The translations under genes were made by a program, and so were the position numbers. Shown here in pieces: positions 36,215 to 47,639 of a stretch of 64,000 bases of DNA (the stretch's first letter is position 1; each line of letters begins with the position of its first letter). Under the pieces are notes generated by a model. That model was not told the origin of the DNA, did no database searches, and saw only the letters and a program-made list of their open reading frames with translations. Where the stretch lies: assembly GCA_019671005.1 (NCBI GenBank), contig CM033752.1, forward strand, positions 496,001-560,000, written 5' to 3'. The DNA comes from Hibiscus mutabilis. Lineage: Eukaryota > Streptophyta > Magnoliopsida > Malvales > Malvaceae.

Positions 36215-39200
36215 GTAACCCCCTCGACCCGGCCTAGTTGCAAGACCGAACCGAGTAAGCTACATTAGGTTTACTAAAGTAAACCGTAGAGATAAAACCT
36301 GAAACACGTCTATTTTTCCTTTTTATTTTGTCTAGATGCACAATTATTATCCTACATGTACATACGGGTCACAGGTGATAACTCAACTCAATCGGGCATC
36401 GGTTCGTCATCTAATTGAGCACAATTACAATTTAAGGACCAAATTGCAATTTCAAAAAACCATAGGACTTAGCTCATTATTAAATTACCAACCTATAATT
36501 AGTTTGATTTCATCCTCTCAAGTCAAAACTCAGCTTAAAATAATCATCCATACTCATGCAATCGCATTCACAATATTCAATGACTAAAACATAAGAAAAC
36601 AGAATTTTAGAAGATTCCAAATAACTAACTTAGCTACCAACCGTATCGGTACGGGTACACGCGTATCGGTACAGCTTTGATATCTTGAATTCCCCATATT
36701 CTAGTGGCCAAAATTCATTTCCATACGCCCACGCATATCGAAACACTTTAATAAAACATTATGTCGTATTAAAACAGGTACCCGAGTACCGAAACACTGC
36801 TAAAATTGCCTTGGCCCGTACCGAAACGCTTGCCCACGTACCGGTACGCTAAGCCTGAAATGGCCTACTCATACCAAAATAGGGACACCCATATTGATAT
36901 ACCTAAACCTGAAACGTCCTCTCTTGCTTTTTTAACATGTTTTCTAACATACCAAAACACCCTAGCAAGCTTCTAACATACATACAACACATTCAAGAGT
37001 CATTCCTCATCTAAACATCTCAGACTCAACATCAATCATGGCATCATGCTTTAAAGGTAAATCTAGAGGCATGCTTCCTAGAAACCAAAGCAAGCAAAGC
37101 ATGAAATCTCAAAACCATCACCACAAACAAACCAAAATGGCCATTTAGAATCCATGAGCAGCAAACAAAATTGCTCAACTAGGGAGTTTAACAAAACGTC
37201 TCCCAAAACAACAACGGAAACCCCCATTACCCTTATTACTTATAGTCTAGTCTAAAAACATACTTTTGATAACAAGTCTTTTTGTGATCCCTTGCTTCTC
37301 GCTACCTTCTGAGCCCTTAATTCTCTGTATTGATGGATAAAAGGAGCGCAAGCACACTAGGCTTAGTGAGAAGCGCTAGAAAACAACACACTATCAATGC
37401 ATTAAAACCATTTTCTACATCACATTGAAATCCCATTTCAATCATCATTTAAATGTCGTATAAAACATTATCATGCCTTCAAAACCATGCACTTACATCT
37501 TTAAAAACCAGCATATTAAACCATATGCAACATGTATCATTAACCAACAACAAATCACATTGCTAAACCTCAATTTAAGCCTTCCCAGGCATGATAATCA
37601 TATCCAAAGCTTAAAGAGTAAACATGTATAAGTCACATTATACAACATAAACCTTTCAATGATACATTAACAATTATATTGGCTTACAAGTGATCACAAC
37701 CAAGTTCCTTAACCAAAAATAGTTCATCGGATACACGGATTCAAACAAGTGTCCTCACAACACTTGAAGCCATCTCAACCAGAATAGCGATACAATTATA
37801 ATCACGGTACATTACAATCGGGTACACTTACAACCCACGGAGACACCAACCCCACTCATCGGTTAGACGCTTAATCCACTAACGGGATTTTACGGTACCA
37901 TATAACCCATCGACCGTTAGGGTACTTGGATGGAGTATTCGGTACACCATATAAAACCCCTTGAAATCTAAGGAGACTTATTATAGTTCAGTATCAATCC
38001 TATGGCTGGTCAACTATATCTGATAACATTTTTAAACCACGCCACTTGCCAATATAATTCACCAATTACCATTTACCTCACTATTTTTATAAGCACTTAA
38101 CCAAACCATTTCCAAGGCAACAATACATGCTTAAAACTCAAGTATAAACCATGTACTTACATAGACCACTTACCATGTGCATCTATCATCATTTCATGAT
38201 CAAAAACAGTACCTCACATACTTTAAAACATGCTTAAGCGGTAAGTACAATATAAATCAAAACAAGTGCATAAAACCATTTCACAATAGCACGACCAAGA
38301 GAGAAAACCACATCATACTTACTTTCGAGTTTAAACAAGGATTTCAAGCTCACTTTAAACTCCCATAAACCACCTTTAAATCATTTCAAAGCTAAAATCC
38401 ACGTTCTCACTCACTGATATGCGAAACCTTAATTTACCGACGCGAAATCAAGCGTCTGAAGCCTCCAAAGCTTCACCGATCGTTTTCGAATCGACTTCCC
38501 CTATTTTAACCACATTACAAAAGATGATTAATGCATATCAATGCATTCAAAACAAGGCAACAACAATTCCCTGTAAAACCTCACAATCCTTTCACAATTA
38601 CCCATCCACAACAACCAAAATCACCATCTAACTCTTTCCAAACACAACCCAGCCACAAAATATCAATCCAACACTTTAATTAACATCAATTAACATCTAA
38701 AAATATGATTACATCATCCTTAAACTTCCAGCAACTATTCAGCCACCACAACTCCACAAAAACACAAATCTAACAACCTAATAATCAAGGATTCAAGAAG
38801 TTTTGGGATTCCAATGATAAAAACAACTTATCAACATTATAAATCATCCAAAATATGTTTAAAATCAATCCTCAGCACTGGAAAACAGATCCAATACGAA
38901 TATTCCATATTTTCACCAATTAAACCCAATTAAATAGATTATTCATTATAAAAACATAAAATCAGTTTATAAATCATAAATCAAGGATCAAATACTTGGG
39001 AATATTAATAAAGAACCATCAATAGAGGAGAAGAACGAACCTTACCTCTATTGTGTGATTTCTCCCTCAATTGGTAGATTAAAGCTAGGAAAACACAAGA
39101 TTTCAATAAGGTTTTATAAATCAAAAATTCAAAAAAAATAGATCTCTCACCTCTGGAATTTGATGAAAACTAGAGTGTTTGGCAGAAAACAAGTGGAGAG

Positions 39201-39275
39201 AAAAGTTATGTCAAATCTCTTTAAAAGTGATAACTTTAATATCCAAAATCCCTTTTAATTATCTTTTAAAACACA
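36215..39275 (-). repeat. Inverted chromovirus LTR inside E4
   Basis: Begins with an exact LTR terminus (TGTAACCCCCTCGACCC), in opposite orientation to E4, and runs without its first ~345 bp (LTR sense). It aligns with 39431-42612 in reverse complement, about 88% in a sampled stretch. Whether it is a separate truncated insertion or a product of E4 self-integration is open. Confidence 0.85.
36639..36905. repeat. Palindrome array, cluster E
   Basis: CGTATCGGTACGGG, CGTATCGGTACAG, GCATATCGAAACAC, GTACCGAAACAC, CGTACCGAAACGC and CGTACCGGTACGC lie in the inverted LTR. Confidence 0.85.
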
Positions 39276-39430
39276 TGTTAAATTCTTAGAATCCTTAAGG
39301 AGCTATTTTACCAAGGAGCTATTTTACCAAGTGTTTGTTGGTGATTAAAACACATATTAATTATCTTTTAAAACACATGTTAAATTCTTAGAATCCAAAA
39401 TCCCTTTTAATTATCTTTTTGAAATTTTTT
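39276..39430. repeat. Scrambled junction between inverted LTRs
   Basis: Pieces such as TTCTTAGAATCC, GGAGCTATTTTACCAAG and TTATCTTTTAAAACACATG are repeated two or three times in changed order before the 3' LTR becomes colinear at about 39431. Confidence 0.8.
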
Positions 39431-42400
39431 TTAAAAAGGTGACTAAATTGGGAAGTGTCAAATTCTTAGAATCCTTAAGGAGATTTTTTACCAAGTATTT
39501 GCTGGTGATTTCTTCCTTCAATTGAGTTATTTTAACATGTGTTTGAAAGATAATTAAAAGGGATTTTTGATATTAAAGTTAGTTATCACTTTTAAAGAGA
39601 TTTGACGTAACTTTTCTCTCCACTTGTTTCCTGCCAAGCACTCTAGTTTTCATCAAATTCCAGAGGTGATAGATCTATTTTCTTGAATTCTTTATTTATA
39701 AATGATTCTTTATCTTTGTTTTACAAAACCTTATTAAAATCTTGTGTTTTCCTAGCTTTAATCAATCAATTGAGGGAGAAATCACACAATAGAGGTAAGG
39801 TTCATTCTTCTCCTTTATTGATGGTTCTTTATTGATATTCCCAAGTATTTGATCCTTGATTTATGATTTATAAACTGACTTTATGTTTTTACAATGTTTA
39901 ATTGATTTAATTGGGTGAAATTGATGAAATAGTGAAAGATCTAAATTGGATCTATTTTCCAGTGTTGAGGATTGATTTTAATCTTGTATTAGATGTATTA
40001 TGATGTTGATAAGCTTTTTTAACAATGGAACCCTGAAACTCTTGAATCTCTAATTATTTAGGTTGTTAGATTTGTGTTTTTGTGGAGTTGTGGTGGTTGT
40101 GTTATGGCTGGAAGTTTATGGATGTTATAATCCTATTTTTAGATGTTATTAGATGTTGATTGCAGTGTTAGATTGATATATTGTGCCTTTTTTGTGTTTG
40201 GAAAGAGTTAGATGATGTTTTCGGTTGTTGTGGATGGTTAATTGTGAGAGGATTATGAGGTTTGCAAGGATTTGTTGTTGCAGTGTTTTGAATGCGTTGA
40301 GATGCATTAATCCTCTGTTGTAATGTGGTCAAAATAGGGGAGGTTGATTCGAAAGTGATCGGTGAAGCTTTAGAGGCTTCGAAGCTTGATTTTGCGTCGA
40401 CGAATTAAGGTTTCGCATATCGGTGAGTGAGAACGTGGATTTCAGCTTTGAAATGATTTAAAGGTGGTTTATGGGAGTTTAAACTGAGCTTGAAATGTTG
40501 GTTTAAACTCGAAAGTAAGTATGATGCGATTTTGTCTCTCGGTCGTGCTATTGTGAAATGGTTTTATGCACTTGTTTTGATTTACATTGTACCTACTGTT
40601 TAAACATGTTTTAAAGTATGTGAGATGCTGCTTTTTATCATGAATTAACGATGGGTGCACATGGTAAGTGATCCATGTAAGTATATGGTTTATACTTGAG
40701 TTTTAAGCATGTGTTGTTGCTTGGGAAATGAATTGGTTTAATGCTTATAAAAACAGTGAGGTAAATGGTGAATTACATTGGCAAGTGATATGGTTTAAAA
40801 ATGTTATCGAATATAGTTGGCCGGTCATATGATTGATAGTGCACTATAATAAGTCGCCTTGGATGTCGATGGGTTTTACATGGTGTACCGAATACTCCAT
40901 CCAAGTACCCTAACGGTCGAGGGGTTATATGGTACCGTAAACTCCCGTTAGTAGGTTAAGGATCTAACTGATGGATGGATTGGTGTCCCCGTGGGTTGTA
41001 AGTGTACCCGATTATTAATGTACTGTGAATGTGATTGTATCGCTATTCCGGTTGAGATGGCTTGAAGTATTGTGAGGACGCTTATTTGAATCCGTGTATC
41101 TGATAAACAATTTTTGGTAAAGGAACTTGGTTATGAATCACTTGTAAGCCAATATAATTGTTAATGTATCATTGGAAGGTTTATGTTGTATAACGTGCTT
41201 TATACATGTTTACTCTTTAAGCTTTATATATGGTTGTTATGCATGGAAAGGATTAAATTGAGGTCTACAATGGGATTTGTTGTTGGTTAATGATACATGC
41301 TGCATATGGTTTAATATGTTGATTTTTAAAGATCTTAAGTGTATGGTTTTCAAGGCATGCTAATGTTTTACATGATGTTTAAAAGATGATTGAGATGGGA
41401 TTTCAATGTGTTATAAAAATGGTTTTAATGTATTGATGGTGTGCTGTTTTTGAGCACTCCTCACTAATCCTAGTGTGCTTATGCTCTCTTTGTCCATCAA
41501 TGCGGAGAATTAAAGACTCGAAAGGCAACGGGAAGCAAGGGATCACAAAAAGACTTGGTATTAAAAGTATGTTTTTGGACTAGACTATAAGTAATAAGGG
41601 CAATAGGATTTTCGTTGTTGTTTTGGGAGATGTTTTGTTAAACTACCTGGTTGAGCAATTTTGTTTTGCTACCCTTGGTTTGTAAATGGCCATTTTGGAT
41701 TGTTTGTGGTGATGGTTTGAGGTTTCATGCTTTGCTTGTTTTGAATTCTAGAAAGCATGTCTCTAGATTTACCTTTGATGCATGATGCCAAGTATTGATG
41801 TTGAAACTGAGATGTTTGGTTGTGGTATGACTCTTGAATATGTTGGATGTATGTTAGAAGCATGCTAGGGTATTTTGGTATGATCGAAAGCATGTTAAAC
41901 CAACAATTGAGGGTGTTTCAGGTCTAGGCGTACCGGTACGGGTGTCCCTATTTTGGTACGAGTAAGCCATTTCAGGCTTAGCATACCGGTACATGGGAAA
42001 GCATTTCGGTACAGGCTTAGGCAAATTTTTGCCAGCGTTTCGGTACTCGGGGAGCCGTTTCGATAGAGGGTGTTTTCATAAAGGGCGTTTTGATACGCGG
42101 GGTATATCGGAACGAATTTTGGCCACTAGATCTAAGATTTTAAAATTAGCAATATTGTACCGAAATGTGGGTAGGTGTACCGATACAGTTACCGTTAATT
42201 CAGTTATTTGAGCATCTTGAAGTTCTGTTTCTTTCGTTTCAGTCCATGTATGTTGTGGATGCAATTGCATGGGTATGGATGATCGTTTGAGCTGAGTTTT
42301 GGCATGAATACATGAAATTGGACTACTTAAAGGTTGGTAATTTAAAAATGAGCTAAGTCCCTATGGTTTTCTAAAATTGTGATTTGGTCCTTAATTTGCA

Positions 42401-42612
42401 ATTGTGTTCAATTGGATGTCAATTCGATGCACGATGGACTTGGGTTTTCACTTATGATCAGTATGTACATGTAGGATAATAATTGTGCATCTAGATAATA
42501 TAAAAGAAAAAGTGAATGTTTTTTTGAGTTTCTTCTTCACGGTTTACTTCGGTAAACCTAATGTGGCTCGCTTGGTTCGGTCTCGCAACTAGGCCGGGTT
42601 GAGGGGGTTACA
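39431..42612 (+). repeat. E4 3' LTR
   Basis: Colinear with 6215-9142 of the 5' LTR; the first ~230 bp are missing. It keeps about 250 bp lost from the 5' copy. Ends GAGGGGGTTACA, followed by TSD CACTT. Confidence 0.9.
41925..42190. repeat. Palindrome array, cluster F
   Basis: CGTACCGGTACGGG, TTTTGGTACGAG, CATACCGGTACATG, TTTCGGTACAGG, TTTCGGTACTCG, GTACCGATACAG occur here. Several are CCGG where the paired 5' LTR copy has CTGG. Confidence 0.87.
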
Positions 42613-42617
42613 CACTT

Positions 42618-42958
42618 ACTCTAAAAGAAGTACAAAATGATCAGAATATGATAAAGAATAGTGTGAAAGCTTGAAATAATGAATGGGCCAAAGAAAAACC
42701 CGATGAATAGGAAACAAAAAAGATCAGTGCTTATACTAGCATTGAAATAAAAAGGGAATGTCTTTTGACATGCCCTATGATCGAGGCAGATTTCTCTAAC
42801 CATCCACAAGAAAAAAAATTTCTTTTGATTTTCAGACTAGCAATGAAGGAAGCAAACCAGGGAAGGATGTATACAAGGATTCGGTTATCCCAACAGCAAA
42901 GGATTGTCCAAAAATGAGAGACTTTGATTTGAGGAGAAATTGCCTAAAAGAACGGGGA
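42618..42958 (+). other. E1 remnant after E4 and purine tract
   Basis: Degraded coding text (TLKEVQNDQNMIK) continues the E1 protease reading frame and soon meets stops. RT, RNase H and integrase are not present. AAAAGAACGGGGA (42946-42958) is the polypurine tract before the 3' LTR. Confidence 0.7.
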
Positions 42959-44369
42959 TGATGCAATCCTACTTTACTCACTACTCATTTTCACTATACT
43001 TTCAACTTGTTTTACAAGGATGAAAGTCAAGAGAGTTTTTACTTAGCTTTTTCATATTAATCTTAGTTATATAATTATAATACTAATAGTTATGCATGCA
43101 CATATTTTATCATCTATGTTTTCATTTCATTTATGTTTAACATCATGCTTAGTGTTTTCGGATACCATGACATCTTTCCATACATTATACACTACACTTT
43201 GCACATTAAGTAGTATTTCATGCATGCATATTAAGTATAACCACATATTTACTTTACGCTTAATATTACTTTATAATATAAATATTCATTATGTATTTTC
43301 TTCTTATTATTCATACTACTTATCATCCACATACAAAGGGGATGATTGAAGGGCAACTCACCTAAAGCTTATTTATCTTTATTCAAGCCTTAACCAACTC
43401 ATGCAATTTGGCTCAAGCTTACACAAGCACATTCAACTATAAACAAGCTCGAGATAGCTCAAGAACACTTAAGGACAAGCTCACTTAGCTAATGACAGCT
43501 CATAGCAGCTCAATTCAGCTCAGACACTAAGTGAAGCTTACTCAGCTCAAGTCAGGTCACTCCTAGCTCGATCAGCTCAAGCTACCACCTTCAGCTCAAC
43601 ACCCAAAGGGCACGAACCCTCCCAAGAGACATGACCAGCCACCTTGGAGGGAATATGAGTTTGGGCGCCAAGATTTTAGAGGGAAACACAACGAGGGAGA
43701 CACTATTCGGCCGAAACATTGCAAGGCCATTTGGAGGGAATCACGACCGACCTTTGAGGGAAGACTTCTCCCTTAGTCGAATAGTCATTCACCCTTTCGG
43801 CCAAACCCCTTTGTACACTATAAATATGGCCATTCGGCCACTTTTGTAAAGAACAACTCATTTCCTTTTGAATACAAATTACTTCTGAGGTTTTCTCTCA
43901 AACTTATTCTTTTTAGAACTTTACCGACTTATCAAGCTTTGCTTGTGGCGTCTATTATCTTTTCCTATGATACTTCGAGTTCTTGTTTCATATAACCAAC
44001 AGGTCCAAGTCCTACCTACCACCCTCAAAGTCATTCTTTTAAGAAACGATATTATATTTTTTAGTATAGTTTCTTTCTTTGAATCCTTTGAATATTATCA
44101 CCCTTTTCCATTCCATTTCACCATCTTTCTTTTTTTTCATTTTCATTAACTTATCCAAACCTACCCTAAACACTTAACCCTTTCCTTTACATATTTCCAT
44201 CCATTCCCTTAAACAACAAGCATCATATGCTTCCACACCCTAAACTATCACCATCTTTCCTTCAACATTTCATCTTCAAAGCATTCGGATTACAAGGCTT
44301 ACTTGCATTCACAGTCGGGACAATCAAAGCTTCTCTCTACAACAACAATTGAAGAGTTGGAGCGTATCA
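42959..44369 (+). repeat. E1 3' LTR
   Basis: Pair of 2490-3920; ends GAGCGTATCA before the TATGT duplication. It keeps a reduced AGCTCA array (43350-43600) and a TATA box at 43819-43826. Confidence 0.9.
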
Positions 44370-44374
44370 TATGT

Positions 44375-45524
44375 GTTTTAGACGACATCGACTTTGAGGA
44401 AGATGAATTACCATCTCCTTCGCATGTTCGATCTAACTGTGCACATACCACGAGTACTACACGTGAGTATTCTTTTAGATTAGTATTAGTGTTTATTTTG
44501 GTGGCATAGTGATAGATTTTTGATGTAGAGTTTGATATCATAGGTTCTGATTCAGCTAAGCCTAGTAATGGACCTATTGTTGCTTTAGGTGTGTTTTCTT
44601 ACTATGCTACATATGTTTTGCACCTTATATGATTATATATATGCATTATGGCTTGTATGGTTGACATCACATGCATACGATTTCAGAATGTATTTCTAAT
44701 TATGACTTATGGAACATTTGATTTATGAAACATAGGATTTACGGAACCAAGATTTATGGATTTATGGACTATGATTTATAAAGTATGTTTTATGGAATAT
44801 CGAATTTATGGAACTGTGCTTATGAAATTTGATTTTTAAACATCATATATGTATGAGCATGGGTTGGGATTTGTAACGGGGAAGTTCAGTGGTTTGACCC
44901 TTCAGGCTAAATTCCACTTCGGATGACGGACATAGCGAGGAGGTTATAGGAACTTTCCTCATCGTTGGCGGACGTAGTTGGGTGCATTGCATTACGCTTG
45001 TGATATTGTACCATCTGTTTTATGTTTAAAAGAATTTTAAGAAAATATTATTGTGTTTTACGATTATGGTTTTTTGCACTTTAGAGACACACTAAGCTCT
45101 TTGGCTTACTCCCTCATAGTTTCTTTTTACTTATATCTTTGGACTTTAGGCTACGCGGTACTTGAAAGATTTCACATTTTATCTGGTTATTATTATTCAG
45201 TACGAAACTATTTTTAATTATTTAGATTATTATTTATTATTTTAGGACATTGACGTAATTTCAAACTTTGAGAGTATCTATGTTTTGGGATTGTTTATAG
45301 TATTGATTTACTGTTGTTTTTATTTAGAGATTTTTATTAAATATTTGAATTTTAATTATGTCATTTATGGTTTATTTATTTCAAGTGATTTAATAAATTG
45401 TTGTTATATTCATTATTTTAATTCAAGCTAAAGTATGATTTTCAAAATTGGTTTTCTTAGGGGTTAAGTTTACAATCGTAACTTCCTAAATTCGGTCTTT
45501 TTTAAGCCGGGTTTAGGGGCTACA
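44375..45524 (+). repeat. LTR-like fragment
   Basis: No gene is supported. CACTAAGCTCTTTGGCTTAC (45089-45108) recalls the CACTAAGCC block of chromovirus LTRs, and the end AAGCCGGGTTTAGGGGCTACA-like sequence (45503-45523) looks like an LTR terminus. TTTATGGAAY repeats occur at 44705-44830. Start is not defined. Confidence 0.5.
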
Positions 45525-45636
45525 AATTATATACATAACACTTACAAAGGTAAAAAAAATATTTTGCTGTGGATTCCATCTTTATCGATGGTATGTGATG
45601 CTTAGATATTTGCTTATGAAGTTCAATTAGTTTAGA

Positions 45637-46152
45637 TTAGGGGTGAGCGTTGGATCGGATCGAGTCGAGTAAAAAAATTTTGAGTTATTCGAGTTGACGT
45701 GTCACATTTTAGAACTCAAACTTTATTTGAAATTTTTTTATTCGAGTCGAGTTTTTGAGTTCTTATAAAAATTTAATTATAATTATTTATCATGTTATAA
45801 TACGGTTTGATTCCAGTCTAACCGACTTTCTCTAATCATATAAGATATGCATATATATTTCTTCATATTTTTTTCATATGTGGCATATAGTTTTCGTATT
45901 TTTTATATCAATATATATATATATATATATCATGAAAATTGAGAGACTCTACTCAAACTTAAAATTCAATACAATGATTATTAAAATTTTTGAGTTATTC
46001 GAATTTTCATTTTATAACTCAAACTTTATTTGAATTTTTTTCGAGTCGAGTTTATGAAATTTTAAGTCGAGTCAAGACGAGTCGAGTTTTTTTGCCTTGA
46101 ATCAAGTCAAAAATTTTATTTTTTTCAAATCAAGTCGAGTTTTGTCTACCCT
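45637..46152. mobile_element. hAT-type MITE, 516 bp
   Basis: Starts TTAGGGGTGAGCG and ends GTCTACCCT, flanked by the exact 8-bp duplication AGTTTAGA (45629-45636 and 46153-46160). The interior is rich in GAGTCGAGT and has a (TA)n run near 45910-45930. No ORF. Confidence 0.8.
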
Positions 46153-46160
46153 AGTTTAGA

Positions 46161-46511
46161 ATTTAGATGGGCGGGAGAACAATTGCAATATTGCTTGATT
46201 TTTTTTTGTTAAAACATATGATTCATTTTCTTTGGATTTTTTTAAAGATAATAGGCTTCATTAAAAAAAACTTCCATAACCAACTCCGAAGATAATTTTA
46301 GTGTCAAATATCGGAATGAGGAAAAGAATACTCAGATTATTATTCTCAATCAAGCAAAAACTAGACTATTACACCCCTGAAAAGTTCGATCGTGTCTAGC
46401 TTAAAATTTCCTTTGATTCACCTGAAAGAATTAATTGATCTCAGCTCTTCATTAAAAGTCTTTCGAGGTTGAGTCACGGTTTTAATATATGCCTATCATT
46501 TTTTCTACGTC
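46161..46511. other. Intergenic, nothing recognised
   Basis: A/T-rich sequence without gene, RNA or clear repeat structure. Confidence 0.5.
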
Positions 46512-46721
46512 CAGTGGCGGAGTCATATATATTTTTGGGTGGGTTCGTGCCTATCCTAAAGTTTATATATTTAACTTTAATTTTTTTATTTTTATAAATT
46601 AGTCCTTAAATTTTATAAATTTTACCTAACCTAAAATTTTGAGGTTTTTATGACTTGTGTCAACCCTAAAAAATATTTCAACTTGTGCCTACCCTCAAAA
46701 AACATTCTAGATTCGTCATTG
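46512..46721. mobile_element. hAT-type MITE, 210 bp
   Basis: Ends CAGTGGCGGAGTC and (right, reverse) CAATGACGAATCT. Exact 8-bp duplication TCTACGTC at 46504-46511 and 46722-46729. Non-coding. Confidence 0.85.
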
Positions 46722-46970
46722 TCTACGTCAGCATTATATGTTGAATTGAACAGAAACAGAGACTTCGATAATGAATCAAGATTTTGTTCAAGGAATGATT
46801 TTACCTATTTTTTTTATTAATTTAAGTTGTTTGACTGTATTTTTTATTAAATAGTATGATGAAATTAAATTTTAAAGATAAAAGGAAACTAAAATTCATA
46901 TATAGAAAATGGAATTACGAAGGAGCTGTATGATTTATGAAGCAAACAAAGTCTAAAATATTTTTAAGGT

Positions 46971-47614
46971 TTAGGGTTTGGCATAAACCCTAAACCCTGA
47001 CTTTTGTTTAACACTCCTGAGTCCTTTCCCTGTTGTATCTCTCTTCCTGGTTCCATCACTTGATCCCTGACCTTGACCCTGCTTCAACAAACCACATAAA
47101 TAAATGTGATTTTTCTTCAATGCGTAATGCTTGAATTCCCATGCATGCATGAAGGTTAGCTTATAATTCCATACCTTGTTGTTGTCATCATTCTCAACAT
47201 CACCCTGACCTTGTTGTTTGCCCTTTTCTACCTCTGCATCATCCTTACCTATACAAAATAAAAGAGTTGCGTTAGTCATTGGAATATATTCGCCCCTAAC
47301 ATAAAATCCAACGTCCGTCCTTGTAGTCTAGTCTAGTCTAGTCTATCCTCATTAACATATGAAAATGGATGCAACTCACCTTGGTTGTTGCCATCAGTGC
47401 AGAATACCTTGAAACTCGGGGATCGAGGAAACTCAATGTGTTCATGTCTCTCAACTTCATCTTCGGCTGAATCCATCTCCTTCATAGCCATAGGCATAAC
47501 CTGCTCCGCAGGTAACACCAAGAGGACACTATCCACAACAGCTCCAACTCCATCATTCTTTCCGAGACATGCAGAGGTTGTTCGCATCTTCGACATTGAA
47601 ATGCCACAACCCAT
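46971..47614 (-). CDS. Small N-myristoylation-type protein, copy 1
   Basis: Three exons: 47614-47380, 47248-47175 and 47081-46971, with GT-AG introns, joining to about 139 residues. The N-terminus MGCGIS fits the N-myristoylation consensus (Gly2, Ser6) with Cys3 as a possible palmitoylation site, so plasma-membrane attachment is inferred. Conserved blocks: VVDSVLLVLPAE, then EFPRSPSFKVFC. The middle is acidic and the end is Gly/Gln-rich then basic (GSSDGTRKR). No family is recognised. A paralogue lies at 59672-58814; frames and splice sites match between copies, supporting a real gene. The exon 3 acceptor could be three bases further in. Confidence 0.75.
47322..47346. repeat. (GTCTA)n microsatellite in intron
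   Basis: Four to five tandem GTCTA units in intron 1 of copy 1; the paralogue has two. Confidence 0.8.
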
Positions 47615-47639
47615 TGAACCAAGGAAAGAGATGAATTGA

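Larger units (their letters stand above)
5986..42612 (+). mobile_element. E4: Tekay/Del-type chromovirus, inserted in E1
   Basis: E4 is bounded by CACTT duplications (5981-5985 and 42613-42617). It has a 3.16 kb 5' LTR, an initiator-Met-type PBS, gag, protease and RT up to 11460. After the E2 insertion, RT and RNase H resume at 34919-36214. Integrase and the region before the 3' LTR are missing; an inverted LTR (36215-39275) lies there instead. The 3' LTR (about 39431-42612) lacks its first ~230 bp. Coding frames carry many TAG/TGA stops. An eye sample of the two LTRs near the palindrome array differs at roughly 10%, mostly by transitions. Confidence 0.9.
2490..44369 (+). mobile_element. E1: gag-protease Ty3/gypsy element, outermost of the nest
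   Basis: Two LTRs of about 1.4 kb (2490-3920 and 42959-44369) begin TGATGC and end ATATCA/GTATCA. They are flanked by the 5-bp duplication TATGT (2485-2489 and 44370-44374). A PBS-like site follows the 5' LTR and a purine tract precedes the 3' LTR. Between them lie a degraded gag and an aspartic protease, but no RT, RNase H or integrase. Removing the nested E4 leaves about 5.2 kb, so E1 is non-autonomous or deleted. E4 interrupts it at 5986-42612. A 105-bp eye sample of the two LTR starts differs at roughly 9% of positions. Confidence 0.9.

Noticed and set aside
36215..39275. Complete solo LTR
   Set aside because: One end is an exact LTR terminus, but the other lacks about 345 bp and merges into a scrambled junction, with no matching TSD seen.
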